From: Treponema sp.
GTDB lineage: Bacteria; Spirochaetota; Spirochaetia; Treponematales; Treponemataceae
Direction of reading: 5' to 3'
Assembly: GCA_024699205.1 (NCBI GenBank)
Contig: JAILQA010000315.1
Coordinates: 1-5,524, forward strand
Length of the DNA stretch: 5,524 nucleotides
A program made the position numbers and the translations under genes. Shown in pieces: positions 1 to 5,524 of this stretch. Numbering within the stretch: position 1 is the stretch's first letter; each line of letters starts with the position of its first letter. Below the pieces are notes generated by a model. The model saw nothing but the letters and a program-made list of their open reading frames with translations, was not told where the DNA came from and ran no database searches.

Positions 1-1088
1 AAAAAGTAATTGGAGCCGGAGATGCTTCTGGTATGTTCCCTCTTAAAATACACGGAACAAAAGCTGAATATAACAAAGACTTCCTTGATAAGTTTGAAAA
101 GATTGAAAAAATCAAGGCAATTCCACATTCTGGCAGTCTGATTGACCAGCTCTTCCCTAAAGTACTTATGGCTGGCGAAGATGCAGGTAGTCTTACTAAA
201 GAAGGAGCCCTCTTCTTAGACCCTACAGGTGAACTCAAAGACGGTATTCCATTCTGTCCTCCAGAAGGTGATGCAGGAACCGGTATGGCAGCAACTAATT
301 CTGTTGAAGAAAAAACTGGTAACATTTCTGCCGGAACTTCTGTATTCAGTATGGTTGTTTTGCAGAAGGATTTATCAAAGGCTTATCCTGGAATTATTGA
401 TATAGTTACAACTCCTGACGGAAAACCTGTCGCAATGGTTCACGCAAACAACTGTACAGGCGAACATAATTACTGGATAAATCTTTTTAAGGAAGTTGGT
501 GATTTGATGGGTGCAAAAGCTGGAATTGGCCAGTATTTTGATACTCTCATTATTAAATCTCTTGAAGCAGATAAAGATTGCGGCGGACTTCTTGCCTACA
601 ACTATCTTTCCGGAGAAACAATCACAGGCTTTAATTCAGGACGTCCATTATTTGCCAGAGCCGAAAATGCAAACTTTACAATTGCAAACTTTATGCGAAC
701 CCAGATGTTCTCTTCTCTTGGTGCACTGAGAGCCGGAATGAACATTCTTTATGATGAAGAAAAGGTTCCTGTAGAAAGCATGACTGGTGCCGGCGGATAT
801 TTTAAAACAGAAGCTGGATTAAAATACATGGCAGCTGCAATGAAAACTTCTGTAAGTGCAATGGAAACTGCAGGCGAAGGCGGACCTTGGGGAATGGCAC
901 TTTTAGCAGCCTACTCTCTCGACAATTCTAAGGAATCTCTTGCAGACTTTTTGAATACAAAAGTTTTTGGAAACTGCAAAAAGACCACAGCTGCTCCAGA
1001 AAAAGACCTTATTGAATCCTTCAATATTTTCTTTGAAAGATATATGAAAGGTCTTGAAATTGAACGCGCAGCCGTAAACACACTTTAA
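1..1088 (+). CDS. araB: FGGY-family carbohydrate kinase, probable L-ribulokinase (5' partial)
   Basis: The reading frame is already open at base 3 and reads through the ATG at 33, so that ATG is internal: the residues before it (GAGDASGMFP) are a conserved stretch of this kinase subfamily. About 361 C-terminal residues are present. FGGY kinases of this type are usually 500-550 residues, so most of the N-terminal domain lies outside the window. Visible motifs, counted from base 3, are PEGDAGTGM near residues 87-95, whose Asp (about 90) matches the catalytic base of FGGY kinases; GNISAGTS near 106-113, in the phosphate-binding region; and TGAGGYFKT near 261-269, resembling the glycine-rich adenosine motif. 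The family phosphorylates a sugar or polyol with ATP in the cytoplasm. The sequence type resembles the Bacteroides/Clostridium ribulokinase-like group rather than E. coli AraB. Substrate assignment to L-ribulose is an inference that leans on araD starting 16 bases downstream; D- or L-xylulose is the main alternative. The kinase call is firm, the symbol less so. Confidence 0.85.
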   Translation, partial: KVIGAGDASGMFPLKIHGTKAEYNKDFLDKFEKIEKIKAIPHSGSLIDQLFPKVLMAGEDAGSLTKEGALFLDPTGELKDGIPFCPPEGDAGTGMAATNSVEEKTGNISAGTSVFSMVVLQKDLSKAYPGIIDIVTTPDGKPVAMVHANNCTGEHNYWINLFKEVGDLMGAKAGIGQYFDTLIIKSLEADKDCGGLLAYNYLSGETITGFNSGRPLFARAENANFTIANFMRTQMFSSLGALRAGMNILYDEEKVPVESMTGAGGYFKTEAGLKYMAAAMKTSVSAMETAGEGGPWGMALLAAYSLDNSKESLADFLNTKVFGNCKKTTAAPEKDLIESFNIFFERYMKGLEIERAAVNTL

Positions 1089-1092
1089 GGAG
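1087..1092 (+). promoter_or_regulatory. Shine-Dalgarno site of araD, overlapping the kinase stop codon
   Basis: AAGGAG begins inside the TAA stop codon of the upstream kinase and lies 12 bases before the araD ATG. The spacing is somewhat long, but the match to the anti-Shine-Dalgarno sequence is strong. A ribosome terminating on the kinase would cover this site, so translation of the two genes is plausibly coupled. Confidence 0.6.
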
Positions 1093-1104
1093 TATAAAAC
1101 CGCT

Positions 1105-1818
1105 ATGACTTACGAAACAATAAGAAATCAGGCTTACGAAGCCAATATGAAAATCCCTGAAAATCACCTTGCCCTTTACACCTGGGGAAATGTATCTGCT
1201 TTTGACAAAGACAAGGGAGTTTTTGCAATCAAACCTTCTGGAGTACCTTATCCAGACCTCACACCAGAATCTATGGTTATTGTTGATTTGGAAGGAAAAG
1301 TTGTTGATGGAAAATTAAATCCTTCATCTGACACTCCAACCCACGCAATTTTGTATAAAGAGTTTGGAATAAATCAGAAGGCAGAAATCGGCGGAATTAT
1401 CCATACCCATTCTACTTATGCAGTAAGCTGGGCTCAGGCAGTAAAAGCAGTTCCTCTTTTTGGAACTACCCATGCGGATCATATACAAAAAGCAATTCCA
1501 TGCACTCCTTATCTTTCAAAGGAAGCAGTTGAATCTGATTACGAAAAAGAAACCGGTCTTTTGATTGTAAAACACTTTGCTGATTTAGGATTAAATCCAA
1601 CAGAAGTAAATATGGTTTTGTGCGGTGGACACGGACCTTTTGCCTGGGGAAAAAATGCAGAAAAAGCAGTTTACAATGGAACCGTTCTGGAAGAAATCTG
1701 TAAAATGGCTTTGAATACTCTGCTTATTGAGCCAAACGCACAAACTCTGCCTGATTACATAATCAATAAGCATTACATGCGCAAGCACGGACCAAATGCT
1801 TATTATGGACAGAAATAA
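1105..1818 (+). CDS. araD: L-ribulose-5-phosphate 4-epimerase
   Basis: This cytoplasmic zinc enzyme of the class II aldolase/AraD family interconverts L-ribulose-5-phosphate and D-xylulose-5-phosphate, linking L-arabinose catabolism to the pentose phosphate pathway. It has 237 residues, close to the 231 of E. coli AraD. Substrate-phosphate motifs GNVS (28-31), KPSG (43-46) and SSDT (74-77) are present. The zinc ligands are H100 and H102 in the HTHS motif and H176 in GGHGPF. D76, D125 (THADH), H223 and Y234 match the E. coli catalytic residues D76, D120, H218 and Y229 after a five-residue insertion, so the active site looks complete. The ATG start follows an AAGGAG site. The partner kinase lies just upstream; no arabinose isomerase (araA) is visible in the window. 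The paralogous UlaF/SgbE epimerases catalyse the same reaction in ascorbate or L-xylulose pathways and cannot be excluded by sequence, but the kinase neighbour favours arabinose use. Confidence 0.95.
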   Translation: MTYETIRNQAYEANMKIPENHLALYTWGNVSAFDKDKGVFAIKPSGVPYPDLTPESMVIVDLEGKVVDGKLNPSSDTPTHAILYKEFGINQKAEIGGIIHTHSTYAVSWAQAVKAVPLFGTTHADHIQKAIPCTPYLSKEAVESDYEKETGLLIVKHFADLGLNPTEVNMVLCGGHGPFAWGKNAEKAVYNGTVLEEICKMALNTLLIEPNAQTLPDYIINKHYMRKHGPNAYYGQK

Positions 1819-1823
1819 AGATT

Positions 1824-1829
1824 TATAAT
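1824..1829 (+). promoter_or_regulatory. Possible -10 element just upstream of recO
   Basis: A perfect TATAAT lies in the 18-base araD-recO gap, ending 7 bases before the recO ATG. A start about 7 bases downstream would make a leaderless or nearly leaderless recO transcript. No good -35 sequence is visible 17-18 bases upstream (TTATTA at 1800-1805 is the best, a weak match). In AT-rich DNA such a hexamer is common by chance, so this is only a candidate. Confidence 0.2.
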
Positions 1830-1836
1830 CAAAGAA

Positions 1837-2667
1837 ATGAACAGGACTTCTCAGACAAAGGCTATAGTTTTATCTCTAAAAGAAATTGGCGAAAACAATT
1901 TTAATGTTACTTTGCTAACCCAATTTCAAGGGATAATCTATGCAACTTTGTATGGAGGTCCAAAAAGTAAATTAAAATCTTTAGTTTCTCAATGGAACTC
2001 AGGAATAATTTACCTCTATCACAATCCAGAAAAAAATCAGACAAAAATCAGTGATTTTGATGTAAAAAATTATCATCAGACTTTTTCCAGCAGTCTTTTT
2101 AAGTTATATGCCGCTTCCCTTGCAGCAGAAATTGCAATAAAAACAAAATGCGCAGGAAGCAACGAAGAGTGCTGGAAGCTTGTATCGGGTTTTCTTGATG
2201 GACTTGATTTATCAAATGAAGAACAGGGACGAGTCGGTCTGGTCAGGTTTTTGTGGAGGTATTTGGATTTGCTTGGAATCAGGCCCGATGCAACTTATTG
2301 CGGAAGATGTGGCAAGTCTTTTTTGACAAACGCCCAAAATCAGACAGAAGCTCAAAATCCGTCTGAAATACAAAATCTGCCAGAATCAAAAAATCAAATT
2401 GAATCCCTGCAAGAAACGTATTATAATAGTATTGATAATATTTTTATCTGCCAGAATTGTGCCGGACAAGAAGAGCATTTTTTTCCTTTAAGTAAAGATG
2501 CAATCACTTATCTTGCGGCAATTTCTGTGCTTACGCCTGCAGAAGTAAGAAAGCTGCATATTGATAAAAATGCTTATATGCAGATTAAAAATATTGCATT
2601 TTTTTTGACAGAAAATAGTATCGAATCAAAATTAAACTCTATAGAAACTGGGACGGGGATTTTATGA
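1837..2667 (+). CDS. recO: DNA repair protein RecO with expanded zinc-finger loop
   Basis: RecO acts in RecFOR-dependent recombinational repair: it binds single-stranded DNA/SSB, anneals strands and, with RecR, helps load RecA. The 276-residue protein has the expected order: an N-terminal OB-fold (about 1-80; the start KAIVLSLKEIGENN is typical), a helical region (about 85-150) with the usual RFLWRYLDLLGIRPD segment, a four-cysteine zinc site (C155/C158 and C205/C208), and a C-terminal helical part. The two CxxC pairs are 46 residues apart. In zinc-bearing RecO proteins I know of, the gap is roughly 15-20, and the excess is an Asn/Gln/Glu-rich stretch with tandem repeats (167-190). The ATG at 1837 is the only sensible start: no other start-type codon occurs in frame between it and the araD stop, and the next Met is residue 248. 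It lacks a clear Shine-Dalgarno site (only AAAGA directly before ATG), suggesting weak or coupled initiation. The stop overlaps the next gene by four bases. Confidence 0.9.
   Translation: MNRTSQTKAIVLSLKEIGENNFNVTLLTQFQGIIYATLYGGPKSKLKSLVSQWNSGIIYLYHNPEKNQTKISDFDVKNYHQTFSSSLFKLYAASLAAEIAIKTKCAGSNEECWKLVSGFLDGLDLSNEEQGRVGLVRFLWRYLDLLGIRPDATYCGRCGKSFLTNAQNQTEAQNPSEIQNLPESKNQIESLQETYYNSIDNIFICQNCAGQEEHFFPLSKDAITYLAAISVLTPAEVRKLHIDKNAYMQIKNIAFFLTENSIESKLNSIETGTGIL
2335..2406 (+). repeat. Four imperfect 18-bp tandem repeats inside recO
   Basis: Four consecutive 18-base units start at 2335, 2353, 2371 and 2389. Each begins CAAAAT (AAAAAT in the last) and is in frame with recO. They encode the six-residue units QNQTEA, QNPSEI, QNLPES and KNQIES, i.e. 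RecO residues 167-190, lying between the two halves of the zinc site. The units have diverged, so the expansion is not very recent. The period is a multiple of three, so copy-number change would not break the frame. Confidence 0.85.
2655..2659 (+). promoter_or_regulatory. Shine-Dalgarno-like GGGGA for the phosphorylase gene
   Basis: GGGGA lies inside the last codons of recO, four bases before the ATG at 2664. The match is imperfect and the spacing short. With the ATGA overlap, it suggests that translation of this gene is at least partly coupled to termination on recO. Confidence 0.45.
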
Positions 2668-4022
2668 GAGCGACTGATATCATTACAAAAAAACGCGGAA
2701 CATTCGTAACAAAATCTAACGGTGAAAGAATTTTAAAAGATTCACTGCCACTTACAAAAGAAGAAATCCATTTTATGATTCAGGGCTGCGTTGACGGTTC
2801 AATTCCAGAATATCAGATGTCTGCCTGGCTGATGGCAGTTTTCTTTAACGGAATGACTTTTGAAGAAACCGGCTATCTGACACAGGAAATGTTAAATTCC
2901 GGCGATACTATAAATCTCCATAAATATAATTATGAACAGTTTAAAAACGCAATCTTTATAGACAAGCATTCTACGGGCGGTGTTGGCGATAAAATCTCCC
3001 TTCCACTCGCACCTATCGTTGCCAGCTGCTGTTTAAAAGACCCTATGATGAGTGGAAGAGCTTTGGGACACACAGGTGGAACTCTTGATAAGCTGGAATC
3101 AATTCCGGGGTATAGAACAGATTTGTCAGAAGAACAATTTGTTGATTTTGTTGCAAAAACAGGCTATGCCATGGTCGGTCAGAGTAAGAAAATCGCTCCT
3201 GCAGATAAGATTTTATATGCTCTTCGTGATGTAACTGCAACTGTAGAATCAATTCCTCTTATTACAGCCAGTATTCTTTCCAAGAAGATTGCCGAAGGTG
3301 CAGACGGACTTGTTTTTGATGTAAAATATGGCTCTGGTGCCTTTATGAAATCCACAGAAGATGCAAAACTTTTAGCTCAGTTCCTGGTAAATACTTCAAA
3401 AGCCATGGGCAAAAAAGCCTCTGCCTTTATTACAGACATGAATACGCCTTTAGGTTACAAAATCGGTAACTTCCTCGAAATTGAAGAAAGTATTGAATGT
3501 CTTAAAGGACAAGGCCCTCAGGATGTAATGGATCTTACTTATGAAATAGGTGCAGAAATGCTTGTTCTTGCAGAAATTGCAAAAGACAGAGAAGAAGGTC
3601 ATAGTCTTTGTAAAAAAGCCGTTGAATCTGGCAAAGCCCTTGAAAAGTTTTTACAAAATGTAAAAGATCAGGGCGGAAATGCAGAAGAATTAATGAATCA
3701 GATAAATGTACGTCGCTCTCCTTATAAAACGGAATTAATTGCAGAAGAGGACGGCTATATAAATATAGATGCTTATAAAACAGGCATTGCAGGTGTAACT
3801 TTAGGTGTTGGTAGAAACAAAACGACGGATTCTGTTTGTGCAGATGCAGGAATCATTTTACATGCTAAAAGCGGCGAAAAAGTTACCAAAGGAACTTTAC
3901 TTATGGAAATATTTGGAAAAGATAAAGACTGTTTAACCCCCGCATTAAACACATTAAAGCAAGCGCTTTCGTATTCAGAAAGGCCACTTAAAAAAAATCC
4001 ATTATTTTTCGAAAAAATCTAA
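2664..4022 (+). CDS. deoA: Pyrimidine-nucleoside / thymidine phosphorylase
   Basis: This cytoplasmic enzyme performs reversible phosphorolysis of thymidine/deoxyuridine (and uridine, if it is of the Pdp type) to free base and (deoxy)ribose-1-phosphate, for salvage and carbon use. The 452 residues show an N-terminal helical domain (about 1-85), the phosphate motif KHSTGGVGDK (101-110), the family signature SGRALGHTGGTLDK (130-143), RDVTATV (188-194), SILSKK (203-208) and a C-terminal PYNP domain (about 365-435). H102, R188, S203 and K207 correspond to E. coli DeoA H85, R171, S186 and K190; L134, I200 and F227 match its base-pocket residues, all at a constant offset of 17. It is longer than E. 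coli DeoA (440) or B. subtilis Pdp (433), mainly through about 14 extra residues near 13-26 and about 6 before KHSTGG. Several stretches (VGDKISLPLAP, LDKLESIPG) look more like the animal thymidine phosphorylase type than Pdp. The ATG overlaps the recO stop. Family certain; deoA versus pdp specificity not decidable from sequence. Confidence 0.93.
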   Translation: MRATDIITKKRGTFVTKSNGERILKDSLPLTKEEIHFMIQGCVDGSIPEYQMSAWLMAVFFNGMTFEETGYLTQEMLNSGDTINLHKYNYEQFKNAIFIDKHSTGGVGDKISLPLAPIVASCCLKDPMMSGRALGHTGGTLDKLESIPGYRTDLSEEQFVDFVAKTGYAMVGQSKKIAPADKILYALRDVTATVESIPLITASILSKKIAEGADGLVFDVKYGSGAFMKSTEDAKLLAQFLVNTSKAMGKKASAFITDMNTPLGYKIGNFLEIEESIECLKGQGPQDVMDLTYEIGAEMLVLAEIAKDREEGHSLCKKAVESGKALEKFLQNVKDQGGNAEELMNQINVRRSPYKTELIAEEDGYINIDAYKTGIAGVTLGVGRNKTTDSVCADAGIILHAKSGEKVTKGTLLMEIFGKDKDCLTPALNTLKQALSYSERPLKKNPLFFEKI

Positions 4023-4029
4023 CTCTAAT

Positions 4030-4033
4030 AGGA
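4030..4033 (+). promoter_or_regulatory. Shine-Dalgarno AGGA that selects the recJ TTG start
   Basis: AGGA (within TAGGAAAA) lies seven bases before TTG at 4041, which is ideal spacing, but only two bases before the nearby ATG at 4036. That ATG is followed by ACT and then TGA, so it cannot start recJ. The spacing therefore supports the TTG. The recJ frame has a TAG stop at 4029-4031, which rules out any start further upstream. Confidence 0.65.
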
Positions 4034-4040
4034 AAATGAC

Positions 4041-5524
4041 TTGAAAAATTGGACAAAGACTCCTGTTACAAAACAACAGATTGATGAATTATGCAATAAG
4101 CATATTCAGAATAAAATAAGGGCTCTGTTCGGAAAAGATTTATCCGAGCAGGAAGGAAAATATTACACACAGATTCTTGCAAGTATTTTTTTGCGCCGTA
4201 ATATAAAGGAGCAAAAGGATATTCTCTTTTATCTTGAAGATGATTTGCGTTTCCAGCATAATCCTTTTCTTTTTAATTCAATGGAGGATGCTGTTGAGCG
4301 CATTCTTCAAGCAAGAGATGAAAATGAAAAAGTCCTTATTTTTGGTGATAAAGATGTTGACGGAATAACCAGTACAACAATTCTTTATGATTACCTTAAA
4401 AAGATTGGAATTGATGTAAGCTGGCGTGTACCTGTTAATAATGATGCCTACGGACTTTCAATAGAAGCAATTGACGATTTTGTAGCTAAAGATGGAAGTC
4501 TTATTATCACCGTTGACTGCGGGATTTCTAACATTGATGAAATCAATCATGCAAATGACCTCGGAATAGACGTGATTGTTACAGATCATCATAATTCACC
4601 GGAAGTTTTACCAGATGCAATTGTTATTCTTGATCCAAAAATTCCTGATTCAGGCTACCCTTTTTCTGATATTTCGGGTGCTGCAGTTGCCTACAAGCTT
4701 GTTTCTGCCCTTCGTTTTGCAAATACAGATTTTTACAACGCAGAAATCTGTCTTTTTAATATTTCAGAAGATAATGAAAACAAATGCTATATGGTTGACT
4801 GTCTGAGCATTCGCAATCTTACAAAAGTCAAAGAGCTCCATGAAAAAATAATTCCAGGCAAAACTTCAATTTATGATTTGAAACTGCCTTATTTTTTGCA
4901 GGGACAATTGATTTATGTCTGGGATGCTCCACAAATAAAATCAATATTACGGGATATTTTTGGCAGTGGAATTGAATTTAACCTTAATGATTTAAAGAAA
5001 GACATCGTAAAAATGATGCCTTCCTTAAATACAAAAAAGGCAGAAGATTTAAAAGAACTTTCTTTAATAGCAAAATACATTGAAGAAGAAAATACAGCAA
5101 TAAACAGTCTTTTCAATCTTTATGTTACATATTGCAAAAGGATAATCGCTTCAAAGCATTCTGAGGATGTTATTGATGAACAGAAAGACTTACAGCTGGT
5201 AGCTATTGCTGCAATTGCTGATATTATGCCGCTTCAAAACGAAAACCGCATTTTTGTACGAAAAGGAATTGAATCAATTAAAAAATATAAACCTCGTCCA
5301 GGCCTTCTTGAACTTTTTTCAAAAATGAGGATTGATACCGAATCTATTACAGCAAAAGATTTATCCTGGTCGCTTACCCCTGCCCTGAATGCAGCAGGAA
5401 GATTGGGAGAAGCTGATGTTGCAGCAAAACTTCTTATTTCTGATAATGCGCAGGAGCGGGAACAATTAGCCCAGCAGGTTTATGATTTTAATGAAAAACG
5501 TAAACAAATGGTTTCTGACACCTA
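4041..5524 (+). CDS. recJ: Single-stranded-DNA-specific 5'-3' exonuclease RecJ (3' partial, TTG start)
   Basis: RecJ is a DHH-family, Mn-dependent exonuclease that resects 5' ends in RecFOR recombination, mismatch repair and base-excision repair. 494 residues are visible before the window ends; the remaining C-terminal OB-fold part lies outside. Motifs in order are FGDKDVDGITST (101-112, motif I; D103, D105, D107), TVDCG (157-161, motif II), TDHHN (181-185, the DHH motif), SGAAVAYKL (212-220), AIADIMPL (391-398, motif IV), and LNAAGRLGEADVA (449-461) of the DHHA1 domain. TTG at 4041 is chosen because the typical RecJ N-terminal region (FLRRNIKEQKD, then LRFQHNPFLFNSMEDAVERI) begins near residue 50, well before the first in-frame ATG at 4281 (residue 81), and because AGGA is well placed. 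Residues about 226-380 form a long extra segment between the DHH and ADIMPL motifs, where E. coli RecJ has only about 45 residues. The usual Tyr of motif I (GDYD) is Lys. Identity is confident despite the partial length. Confidence 0.92.
   Translation, partial: MKNWTKTPVTKQQIDELCNKHIQNKIRALFGKDLSEQEGKYYTQILASIFLRRNIKEQKDILFYLEDDLRFQHNPFLFNSMEDAVERILQARDENEKVLIFGDKDVDGITSTTILYDYLKKIGIDVSWRVPVNNDAYGLSIEAIDDFVAKDGSLIITVDCGISNIDEINHANDLGIDVIVTDHHNSPEVLPDAIVILDPKIPDSGYPFSDISGAAVAYKLVSALRFANTDFYNAEICLFNISEDNENKCYMVDCLSIRNLTKVKELHEKIIPGKTSIYDLKLPYFLQGQLIYVWDAPQIKSILRDIFGSGIEFNLNDLKKDIVKMMPSLNTKKAEDLKELSLIAKYIEEENTAINSLFNLYVTYCKRIIASKHSEDVIDEQKDLQLVAIAAIADIMPLQNENRIFVRKGIESIKKYKPRPGLLELFSKMRIDTESITAKDLSWSLTPALNAAGRLGEADVAAKLLISDNAQEREQLAQQVYDFNEKRKQMVSDT
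4746..5138 (+). other. Inserted domain within RecJ, possibly a degenerate DEDD-exonuclease-like fold
   Basis: These bases encode RecJ residues about 236-366, the core of the segment absent from canonical RecJ. A strand-like CLFNIS (237-242) is followed by CYMVDCLSIRN, a FLQGQLIYVWDA stretch (285-296) with a helix after it, and NDLKKDIVKMMPSL (316-329) then KKAEDLKELSLIA (332-344). This order loosely recalls DEDDh exonucleases (FDIETTG; VAHNxxFDxxFL; LxxLxxxLFPxLxSYKLxxL). The positions of the catalytic acids hold N240, S242 and I299, so if the likeness is real the domain is catalytically dead. The existence of the insertion is well supported; its fold is inference. Confidence 0.5.

Noticed and set aside
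33..35. ATG at 33 as the kinase start
   Set aside because: The frame is open to the window edge and the residues before it (GAGDASG) belong to the conserved family sequence. A 351-residue kinase would also lack most of the N-terminal FGGY domain.
511..729. 72-residue + strand open frame inside the kinase gene
   Set aside because: It lies in another frame of a conserved gene, its translation is Leu-rich without any recognisable motif, and no ribosome-binding site precedes it.
1591..1788. 65-residue minus-strand open frame opposite araD
   Set aside because: It is antisense to a conserved catalytic region of araD and shows no motif; it looks like a by-product of the araD coding sequence.
2335..2406. 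CRISPR-like or regulatory iteron array
   Set aside because: The 18-base units are directly adjacent with no spacers, diverge between copies, and are in frame within recO, so they are protein-coding repeats.
3043..3252. Short open frames on both strands within the phosphorylase gene (also 3052-3234 on +)
   Set aside because: Both overlap the highly conserved signature and active-site region of the phosphorylase and have no features of their own.
4023..4040. Terminator between the phosphorylase gene and recJ
   Set aside because: The 18-base gap has no inverted repeat or T-tract; it holds only the recJ ribosome-binding region.
4281..4283. First in-frame ATG as the recJ start
   Set aside because: It would remove about 80 residues, including the FLRRNIKEQ and FQHNPFLF stretches that match the conserved RecJ N-terminal region. 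The TTG at 4041 has a well-spaced AGGA.
4576..4806. 76-residue + strand open frame, rich in Ile/Leu/Phe, that could pass for a membrane protein
   Set aside because: It is a shifted frame of recJ across the DHH motif. Its hydrophobicity arises from T-rich codons read out of frame.
4913..5116. 67-residue minus-strand open frame opposite the RecJ insertion
   Set aside because: It is antisense to a continuous RecJ frame, has no visible ribosome-binding site, and its Ser/Phe-rich translation is typical of the reverse of Lys/Glu-rich coding DNA.

Overview
The window is bacterial, AT-rich and almost completely coding. Five genes lie head to tail on the + strand: the 3' part of an FGGY-family sugar kinase (probably an L-ribulokinase), L-ribulose-5-phosphate 4-epimerase (araD), recO, a pyrimidine-nucleoside/thymidine phosphorylase (deoA/pdp type), and the 5' part of recJ. 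The protein flavour suggests a host-associated anaerobe, and a Treponema-like spirochaete is my best guess. That assignment rests on general resemblance only; there is no rRNA or other decisive marker here.

Layout. Bases 1-1088 are the kinase C-terminal part, with the start codon outside the window. After 16 bases comes araD (1105-1818), then after 18 bases recO (1837-2667). recO overlaps the phosphorylase gene (2664-4022) by four bases (ATGA). After 18 more bases recJ begins at a TTG codon (4041) and runs off the right edge. No gap exceeds 18 bases. I see no terminator hairpin, tRNA, rRNA, CRISPR array, insertion sequence or minus-strand gene, so one transcript could cover everything.

How the genes work together. 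The kinase and AraD carry out two consecutive steps of L-arabinose/L-ribulose catabolism (L-ribulose to L-ribulose-5-P to D-xylulose-5-P). The phosphorylase releases (deoxy)ribose-1-phosphate and free base from pyrimidine nucleosides, a second route into sugar phosphates. RecO and RecJ both belong to the RecFOR recombinational repair pathway: RecJ resects 5' ends and RecO loads RecA. The array therefore interleaves pentose/nucleoside catabolism with recombination repair.

The most unusual points are two expansions inside the repair proteins. RecO carries four 18-bp tandem repeats in the loop between the two CxxC halves of its zinc site. RecJ carries an extra segment of roughly 120-150 residues between its DHH motif and its ADIMPL motif; this segment weakly resembles an inactive DEDD-type exonuclease fold. 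recJ's TTG start overlaps a three-codon ATG-ACT-TGA frame. I found no clear evidence of a wholly new multi-gene system.
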